Source: Ampullaceana balthica
Lineage: Eukaryota; Mollusca; Gastropoda; Lymnaeidae
Assembly (NCBI GenBank): GCA_944989445.1
Contig: CALYLW010000566.1
Span: forward strand, 248,001 to 312,000
Reading direction: 5' to 3'
Length of the DNA: 64,000 bases
Under the pieces are notes generated by a model. That model saw only the letters and a list, made by a program, of their open reading frames with translations. It searched no databases and was not told the origin of the DNA. Shown here one piece after another: positions 56,685 through 64,000 of this stretch. Made by a program: the position numbers and the translations under genes. Numbering within the stretch: position 1 is the stretch's first letter; every line of letters starts with the position of its first letter.

Positions 56685-57477
56685 CTTACACTCCCAGTCG
56701 CTTGTGCGTATTCTGGCTGATTTCATGTCCCTTTGGCAGACATCTTTAAATCGCAGACGTGGGCGACCTGTTTTCCTCTTTCCCGATGCCAGTTCTCCAT
56801 ATAGGAGGTCCTATATGGATGCGGCCAGAGCTCATTCTTTTAACATGTCCTAGCCATCTCAGGCGTCTTTCACTGAGGATTGAGAGCATGCTTTGGGTAT
56901 TGGCACGCATTAGGACCTCAGTATTAGGCACTTTGTCTTGCCCTTTGATGCCAAAGATGCGACGCAGGCATCTCAAGTGGAAGCTATTAAAAGCTTGAGC
57001 TCTTGGGGTGTATAAGTGGTCTATGTCTCGCTCCCGTATAGCAGTGTACTAATGACCCAGGCTCTATAGACACACAGTTTTGTTTTTCTCTGTTAACTTG
57101 GTGTTTTGCTAGACCCGTTTATTTAATTTAGCCATTGTGGCAGCTGCCTTGCCAATTCTACTGTTTATATCCTCTTCAATGGACAGTGTATTGGAGATAT
57201 TGGAACCCAAGTAGGTGAAGCTGTCCACAAACTCCAAGTTTTCATTGTCGATATTGATGGTAGGAGGAGGTTGTGTGTCTTGGGCCATGATGTCTGTCTT
57301 TTTCAAGCTGATTTGCAGCCCAAATTCTTTTGCAGGCATTGGAGAAGCTTGACACGAGTTGTTGCATTTTATAAAAAGGCCAATGGAAAAACCCAAGGAC
57401 ATATTTTTTTCCAACATCATTTTTAAAAATCCCAACGTAATTGATAATATTTTTCGCCTGCCACTTAAGAAAGCCAT

Positions 57478-57987
57478 TAAACTTTACGTTGTGACTGACT
57501 CATTTTAAAACCTTATCTGAACAAGCAGTCAACTAGCTTGTATGCAAAGTTGCTCAAATTAAATCGTAAAAATATATAGTAGTGTAGAGCTCCACTGCAG
57601 CTGTATGATGTTTAAAGCTGTCTAGCCTGTAGGTTAAATTCGACAACAGCTTTCAAGGTATTCATTTAAAATAACTATCTTGTTGTTTCACGTGGTAGTA
57701 TTGTCTCTTAATGTATCTTCTCTATTACAGATGCTCCTTCCATTCAGAGAATTGTATGGTCATGTGATAGGATTTATTTTCCTGTTAAATGTTAATACCT
57801 TAAAATGTAAAGATGCCGTTATCATTGCCCACGTTAGCTAGTGATACTAGACAACATTTCATTTACATCTAAATAATAAATTGCTTAAATTTAGTGGCAC
57901 TCCCGTTAGAAGAAGAGACATCTTCACCTGAGGTGAAGTATTTTAAAATGTGTCCCCATATCCACTAAACATCAGGCTGCAGGCCAG
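57478..57987. other. No gene recognised; SINE/LINE-tail scrap
   Basis: About 57705-57750, read on the minus strand, gives GGAAGGAGCATCTGTAATAG then AGAAGATA, the tail shared by family A SINEs and the LINE at 19180. It is an isolated 3' scrap of either. Confidence 0.5.
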
Positions 57988-59415
57988 TCCCTTCACACAT
58001 CTATCAAACATCATTCTGTCACCAGTCACTCCACACATCTACCATACATCAGTCTGTCACTCCACACATCCACCCATCATCAGTCTGCCACCTGTCACTC
58101 CACACATCCTCCAAACATCAGTCTGCCACCAGTCACTCCCCACATCCTCCCAACATCAGTCTGCCACCTGTCACTCCACGCATCCACCCAACATCAGTCT
58201 GCCACCTGTCACTCCACACATCCACCCAACATCAGTCTGCCACCTGTCACTCCACGCATCCACCCAACATCAGTCTGCCACCAGTCACTCCACACATCCA
58301 CCCAACATCAGTCTGCCACCTGTCACTCCACGCATCCACCCAACATCAGTCTGCCACCTGTCACTCCACACATCCACCCAACATCAGTCTGCCACCTGTC
58401 ACTCCACACATCCACCCAACATCAGTCTGCCACCAGTCACTCCACACATCCACCCAACATCAGTCTGCCACCTGTCACTCCACACATCCACCCAACATCA
58501 GTCTGCCACCAGTCACTCCCACACATCCATCCCAACATCAGTCTGCCACCTGTCACTCCACACATCCACCCAACATCAGTCTGCCACCAGTCACTCTACA
58601 CATCCACCCAACATCAGTCTGCCACCAGTCACTCCACACATCCATCCCAACATCAGTCTGCCACCTGTCACTCCACACATCCACCCAACATCAGTCTGCC
58701 ACCAGTCACTCCACACATCCACCAAACATCAGTCTGCCACCTGTCACTCCACACATCCACCCAACATCAGTCTGCCACCAGTCACTCCACACATCCACCC
58801 AACATCAGTATGCCACCTGTCACTCCACACATCCACCCAACATCAGTCTGCCACCTGTCACTCCACACATCCACCCAACATCAGTCTGCCACCTGTCACT
58901 CCACACATCCACCCAACATCAGTCTGCCACCAGTCACTCCACACATCCACCCAACATCAGTCTGCCACCAGTCACTCCACACATCCACCCAACATCAGTC
59001 TGCCACCTGTCACTCCACACATCCACCCAACATCAGTCTGCCACCAGTCACTCCACACATCCACCCAACATCAGTCTGCCACCAGTCACTCCACACATCC
59101 ACCCAACATCAGTCTGCCACCAGTCACTCCACACATCCACCCAACATCAGTCTGCCACCAGTCACTCCACACATCCACCCAACATCAGTCTGCCACCTGT
59201 CACTCCACACATCCACCCAACATCAGTCTGCCACCAGTCACTCCACACATCCACCCAACATCAGTCTGCCACCTGTCACTCCACACATCCACCCAACATC
59301 AGTCTGCCACCAGTCACTCCACACATCCACCCAACATCAGTCTGCCACCAGTCACTCCACACATCCACCCAACATCAGTCTGCCACCAGTCACTCCACAC
59401 ATCCACCCAACATCA
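57988..59415. repeat. 38 bp minisatellite, about 37 copies
   Basis: The unit is CCACACATCCACCCAACATC then AGTCTGCCACCTGTCACT; CTGTC/CAGTC is the main variant site. The plus strand stays open for 508 codons (57950-59476), and because 38 is not a multiple of three its translation cycles through all three frames with a 38-residue period rich in H, S, T and P. There is no signal peptide or domain and no coding outside the array, so it is treated as an artefact. Confidence 0.95.
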
Positions 59416-60190
59416 TTTAGAAGCGTCTGTCTCAACACACCGTAGACTTAGCTCGCGGTCTCCTATTACTAGTTGACGTAGGACACTGTATTTACACTTG
59501 ATTAAACGCCTCACGTTGGTGAACAGGGGGCTGCGGGAGCTACAAATTACATTTTCACACTTTCTTTTTTTTAAAAGGTTGGGATAAGTTGGGGGGAAGG
59601 CAACTCAAGGCCTTCAGACAAAAAGATTGGTGTAAACAAAATCTAATCATTTCATGTTGAGTCCTCCGTCATTACCAGCCACATTAGGATTGCGTTTTGA
59701 AAGAGAATGTTCAACCGATTGATCAATAGGACATATCAAAACACCTTTGTATTATTTTTAGCTACATGAAGATATCTTAAACGTCAAATAATCTTAGATT
59801 TTATCGTTAGTTTATAAAAAAAATAATAATAATAAACGGTATTTTTAATTGAAGTTCAAAACTAATCATCTGGATTATAGACTAATTGTCTACGGTTAAT
59901 TATCAGGCTTCAACACATCGATCGTCTACACTGTTATTGGTCTCTTAAAAAATGGATTTTTTTTATTCCTACACGAAATAAACAATACAAAATATAGAAC
60001 TCTTTATTTCGTCGCAGACATCGGAAAATTTAATAAATATTCAGCTATTGATAGAATTTTTCGATACCGTTGTGTTCCATTAATTTCAAAAATGTGATGG
60101 TCGGAAAAAAAATGCCAGAAAGAATGTCTCCTACTGACAGAGAGTTAATAAAGAATATGACAGAACAGCAGACTAAACTGAAGGCAACCA
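59416..60190. other. No gene recognised
   Basis: AT-rich, nothing supported. Confidence 0.4.
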
Positions 60191-60365
60191 TGGCCAAGGA
60201 TTGAAATACAAAGTGATCTACAAGTGTCCCTGGTGCAGATCGATGTTACAAAACGTTAGGTCACTTGACGGCTCCTGGCCAAGGATTGAAGTCCAAAGTG
60301 ATCTACTAGTGTCACTGGAACAGATCGATGTCGTAAAAAGTTAGATCACTTGACGGCTCGATGAA
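60188..60365. repeat. Direct duplication of about 85 bp
   Basis: Two adjacent copies share GGCCAAGGATTGAA, AAAGTGATCTAC, AGATCGATGT and TCACTTGACGGCTC in the same order, with roughly 10% differences. No coding interpretation. Confidence 0.75.
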
Positions 60366-60715
60366 AGCACTCAGCAATGACTTGCGCTAAATGCCGTCTT
60401 TAGTCGGTGAGTCCACTACAGTGCATAGGGCAGCATCCGGGGACTCAGACATCCAGAGAAAAGAACAATGCTAAAAGCCGGTCTCCTGGCTGCTGGTGTT
60501 GCTCAAATATTTGACAACACAGAAGTTTCCTCCCACAGGGACGAGTGGCTACGTGTCTTCGCTATCAAGGAACATTGCTTTCAATGAAGTGCATTAATGG
60601 GTGAAGTTTCCATGGCTAACTATGGAGGACATGTTACTCCATTTTAAAAACGTATAATAAAATTTTAACTATATCTTTTAATTAATTTCCATTCCATCTT
60701 CAGATTTACTATTAT
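60366..60715. other. No gene recognised
   Basis: Nothing supported. Confidence 0.35.
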
Positions 60716-61349
60716 TAGGGCTGCGGAAATTAACGATTAATTTCTCGATTAATCGTTAAAAATTGTAATCGATTAAAATTATTTTAATCGATAAAAATTC
60801 GATTAAAATTAAAGAAAATATTTATAATATTTTTTTTTAAATGTATTAATAAATCATGAATTATTAATAATTAATAATAATTAATATTTTTTTTTACGTA
60901 CAAACTTCTCCCGCGTAATATTATAATTTATTTTATTACCTTATGTGGACCGGCAGACGTCAACTAAAAAATGGCTGACAGAATCAGCGCGGTTAAATTT
61001 AAACATATAACTAGAAAGTTTAGCAAAAATTTTGTTTTTAAGCTAACTGCGGATGGCAAAGTCAAAGATGGTGAAAAAGTTTACTGTGTTCGCTGCCATA
61101 AACAATTCTCTTTTAAAGGATCAAATACATCGCTGACGTACCACCTTCAGCACAAACATCCGATCAAGTATCAACACATTGTCATAAAATTTAGTTCAAA
61201 ATATTCTTAATTTTCAATGTCCGGGAGAAATGTTCAGTTTAATGACGTCATAAATTTCTATTTTTGGCTTCAATCGAAATTATCGATTAATTAATCGATA
61301 GTTTTTCAAAAGTTAACGATTAAATTTAAATTAATCGATAACAGCCCTA
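60716..61349 (+). mobile_element. hAT element copy H1-b, internally deleted, keeping the BED finger
   Basis: The left terminus TAGGGCTGCGGAAATTAACG and right terminus (complement TAGGGCTGTTATCGATTAAT) match copies at 50009 and 33424. Flanks ACTATTAT and CTTATTAT are a degenerate 8 bp duplication. The frame 60971-61210 (79 codons) encodes the N-terminal BED-type zinc finger of a hAT transposase: C39-x2-C42, then H58 and H63 in LTYHLQHKH. A stop follows and the catalytic core and dimerisation domain are deleted. This is the reciprocal of copy H1-a. Confidence 0.9.
60971..61210 (+). CDS. BED zinc-finger remnant of hAT transposase
   Basis: Seventy-nine codons start at an ATG within the hAT copy. 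Residues 8-25 are basic, followed by VYCVRCHKQF (C39, C42) and SLTYHLQHKHP (H58, H63), the four zinc ligands of a BED finger that binds transposon ends. The last 15 residues run into the deletion junction and a stop. If expressed, a DNA-binding fragment of this kind could occupy the termini of related elements; that is speculation. No intron or promoter evidence. Confidence 0.7.
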   Translation: MADRISAVKFKHITRKFSKNFVFKLTADGKVKDGEKVYCVRCHKQFSFKGSNTSLTYHLQHKHPIKYQHIVIKFSSKYS

Positions 61350-62045
61350 CTTATTATACATGTATAAATCGTTCTTATTCATTCAGGTATATGAATCGTT
61401 AGACTACATTGTTTTGTTTTGAAGTCTTCGTTTCAGTGTTAAATATTCTCGCTTGTTTGTTTAGACAGTGCTTAAAATCTGAGACAAGGCTTGCTGTCTA
61501 AGACAATGATGATTTGTTTCTGAAATTCTAAACTATTTATTAAGTTGAGTCTAGTGTATCAGCGTCCCCATCATTAATTTTTATTGCAGCACTAAAATCA
61601 ACAACAAAACGATATGATATGAATCCGCTTGAAAATGTTGAGAATTTAACACCCGTTTGAAAACACAGTCGAACCATTGTTTACGTACAATTAAATTTAT
61701 TCACCCTCACACAACTATGAAATCAACTTAAAATGAAAAGAAAAATCGAAAAGTTTGTAAAAATAAAATAACAACACTCTTAATGAAAATATTGAACGCT
61801 TCCATCATGCGGTTTTTAGGAAATATTCCTCTCTTACAATATCAATATAAATCTCCTTTACATCTATTAAAATATTTCTTAGCGTCGCATATATTGCATT
61901 CCTATATTAAAATTAATTCCCCCGTTTTTTAAAGATAAATATAGTTTAGATGCATGAGATCTAAACGGATTACACGAAAATAGTTGACATTTTAAGAACA
62001 CCCCACACACACACACAAAATCTAAGTGGATTAAAATGCATGTGA
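61350..62045. other. No gene recognised
   Basis: AT-rich, nothing supported. Confidence 0.4.
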
Positions 62046-63007
62046 TGCATTGTGTTGTATGTGATGTGTAATACAGCAATAACGTGTATGTGATGTGTAA
62101 TACAGCAATATCTGGTATGTTATGTGTAATACAGCAATATCTTGCATGTGATGTGTAATACAGCAATATCTTGTACGTGATGTGTAATACAGCAATATCT
62201 TGTATGTGATGTGTAATACAGCAATATCTTGTATGTGATGTGTAATACAGCAATATCTTGTATGTGATGTGTAATATAGCAATATCTTGTACGTGATGTG
62301 TAATACAGCAATATCTTGTACGTGATGTGTAATACAGCAATATCTTGTACGTGATGTGTAATACAGCAATATCTTGTACGTGATGTGTAATACAGCAATA
62401 TCTTGTATGTGAGGTGTAATACAGCAATATCTTGTACGTGATGTGTAATACAGCAATACCTTGTATGTGATGTGTAATACAGCAATACCTTGTATGTGAT
62501 GTGTAATACAGCAATATCTTGTGTGTGATGTGTAATACAGCAATACCTTGTATGTGATGTGTAATACAGCAATATCTTGTATGTGATGTGTAATACAGCA
62601 ATATCTTGTGTGTGATGTGTAATACAGCAATATCTTGTATGTGATGTGTAATACAGCAATATCTTTTATGTGATGTATAATACAGCAATATCTTGTATGT
62701 GATGTGTAATACAGCAATATCTTGTATGTGATGTGTAATACAGCAATATCTTGTATGCGATGTGTAATACAGCAATATCTTGTATGTGATGTGTAATACA
62801 GCAATATCGTGTATGTGATGTGTAATACAGCAATATCTTGTATGCGATGTGTAATACAGCAATATCTTGTATGCGATGTGTAATACAGCAATATCGTGTA
62901 TGTGATGTGTAATACAGCAATATCTTGTATGCGATGTGTAATACAGCAATATCGTGTATGTGATGTGTAATACAGCAATATCTTGTATGCGATGTGTAAT
63001 ACAGCAC
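62046..63007. repeat. 29 bp minisatellite, about 33 copies
   Basis: The unit is GTGTAATACAGCAATATCTT then GTATGTGAT, with single-base variants (GTACGTGAT, GTATGCGAT, ATACC, ATCGTG). All three minus-strand frames stay open through the array (overlapping frames of 343, 356, 179 and 136 codons), because 29 is not a multiple of three and the unit has no stop in any frame on that strand. They share a 29-residue repeat in three phases and are artefacts unless expression is shown. Confidence 0.95.
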
Positions 63008-63837
63008 TATTTCTTCTGTCTTCTTGACTGAAAACTTTAACTGTTGTTTGAGAAACCCCCAAAAAATGTTTTTCATTAAATGCTACATTTATGATCGGGA
63101 GTTACAGACGCCAAGTTTCAATTTTAAATTTGTGTTTAAGAATTCCGGATGAGTTGACCTCCTTTGAGGAAAAGTGGGGAGGGGGGGAAAAGGGGGGGCG
63201 CGTTCATCTCCTTACATGCACACAAAAAAAATGGGGCGGGGTTTTCATGAAAGTGGGCGTCAAGAATCATCGTCTTCCCCGCACTTTTACTAAACGTCAA
63301 AAAAGTCAATATTATGTCTCAAACTACATATCCTCTGCCCCATATTTCCTTGCTACCAACGGTCTGCCGTAGATCACTGTATTATAATGGTTTGTATCTC
63401 AATGTCCACAACACAAACTCAATGCTTTATCATGTTTCTGGACTAATGTAATGTAATGTAATGTAATGTAATGTTTAGTTTATGGCGATATGGTGCACGC
63501 TCCGGCCATGACGCCGTCAGATACCGTTGTTGGTTTGTTGACATTCGTCGCATTTAAATTATGGTCTAACTAGTTCAATAATACAACTTCCGGGTCAATA
63601 AACTCCAACTGACGGCTAACAGACTCGCAGAAAATTTTAAGGAAGACGTTAGTTCAACATGTTATGGCTGTGCCAGGTCATTCTACTTAATTTTGTTGTT
63701 GCCACTTTGGCTCAAAATCAGTAAGCAGAAACATCTTGAAGCCAATGTTTAACATTATGTGGATTTTGTTGAAATGGATCGAAAGTCTTGCAAGACTTTA
63801 AACAACAAAGAAGAGTGGAGTGTTGTTTTGAGGGTAT
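63008..63837. other. No gene recognised; (TAATG)n run
   Basis: A run of AATGT pentamers lies at about 63447-63473. Open frames are short; one (63091-63372) has no domain. Confidence 0.5.
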
Positions 63838-64000
63838 AATAAAACAAACCAGTAAAAAAAAGTTTCTGACTATAAATCCCTTATATATGTGACAGAACTT
63901 AAAGTATTGATTATTTTCAAACGCGACAAATATTTACAGACTGAATCTGTCTTAACTCCCCTTTGCTTTTTAACCCCGGGGGGGGAGAGGGGAAATGTCT
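63838..64000 (-). repeat. R1 dispersed repeat, partial copy at window edge
   Basis: It contains TGACTATAAATCCCTTATAT, TTCAAACGCGACAAATATTT and ACAGACTGAATCTGTCTTAA, the minus-orientation arm seen at 7040-7160 and 44490-44590, and runs off the window in the G-run. Confidence 0.75.

Larger units (their letters stand above)
55447..57477 (-). mobile_element. RTE-type LINE, 3' half, split by a nested hAT element
   Basis: On the minus strand: LQISLKKTDIMAQ, FVDSFTYLGSNIS and DINSRIGKAAATMAKLNKRV (57335-57115), then LRRIFGIKGQDKVPNTEVL and RRLRWLGHVKRM (56970-56830), the typical end of RTE reverse transcriptases. After the hAT insert (55703-56684) the frame resumes with VVKEGFIVAEERRMEETTDR and a terminal zinc-finger-like motif, NCGKDCHSRIGLKSHSRKC (about 55570-55490), with one stop codon just before it. 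The 3' end is CATCGTCTCTCGAGACGAAA. Frame breaks and a missing 5' half show a dead copy. Confidence 0.9.

Noticed and set aside
57950..59476. 508-codon open frame as a secreted repeat protein
   Set aside because: It is entirely the translation of a 38 bp minisatellite; no signal peptide, domain or flanking exon supports it.
61879..63076. Minus-strand frames of 343-356 codons as membrane or Cys-rich proteins
   Set aside because: Three overlapping frames give the same 29-residue repeat in different phase, the signature of a tandem repeat without stops.

Overview
The window is non-coding-dominated, AT-rich animal DNA. There are no operons, CRISPR arrays, rRNA genes or free-standing tRNA genes. 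The repeat content (non-LTR retrotransposons of several clades, tRNA-derived SINEs, Helitrons, hAT, pogo and Harbinger-like elements, a Penelope-like element) and the style of the one host gene fit an invertebrate, most likely a lophotrochozoan such as a gastropod mollusc. The species is an inference and cannot be fixed from this sequence alone.

Only one convincing host gene is present: the first coding exon of a class A neuropeptide GPCR on the minus strand (50704-51103), closest in motif to cholecystokinin/sulfakinin receptors. It carries the extracellular N-terminus, TM1, TM2 and the start of TM3, and ends at a consensus splice donor. The rest of the gene was not found. The exon-intron junction itself lies in a small tandem array of about 42 bp units that repeats the splice donor five times, and a hAT transposon with a perfect 8 bp target duplication has landed in that array.

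Layout. 1-9.3 kb: an unclassified dispersed repeat in alternating orientations, a 1.5 kb Helitron (2681-4208), foldback repeats and a 44 bp minisatellite. 9.3-15 kb: AT microsatellite, 50 bp and 59 bp minisatellites and an L2/CR1-type LINE 3' end. 15-26.3 kb: two further Helitrons (15012-15722; 23191-26231), two tRNA-SINE families and a LINE family whose 3' tail is shared with one SINE. 26.3-39 kb: short minisatellites, I-clade-like and RTE-like LINE remains, a broken hAT copy. 39-45 kb: hAT MITE, a 2.2 kb pogo/Jerky-like transposon whose C-terminal relic ends in a PHD finger, a Penelope-like GIY-YIG endonuclease fragment with a hammerhead-like motif, and another inverted dispersed repeat. 46-49.3 kb: an 80-copy 41 bp minisatellite with higher-order structure. 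50-53 kb: the GPCR exon, a candidate solo LTR and a Harbinger-like MITE. 54.9-57.5 kb: SINE, then an RTE LINE broken by a hAT element that is itself broken by a pogo/Tigger-type MITE. 58-59.4 kb and 62-63 kb: 38 bp and 29 bp minisatellites that create long artefactual open frames. The window ends inside the same dispersed repeat with which it begins.

Most long open frames here come from minisatellites or decayed transposons and should not be annotated as host proteins.
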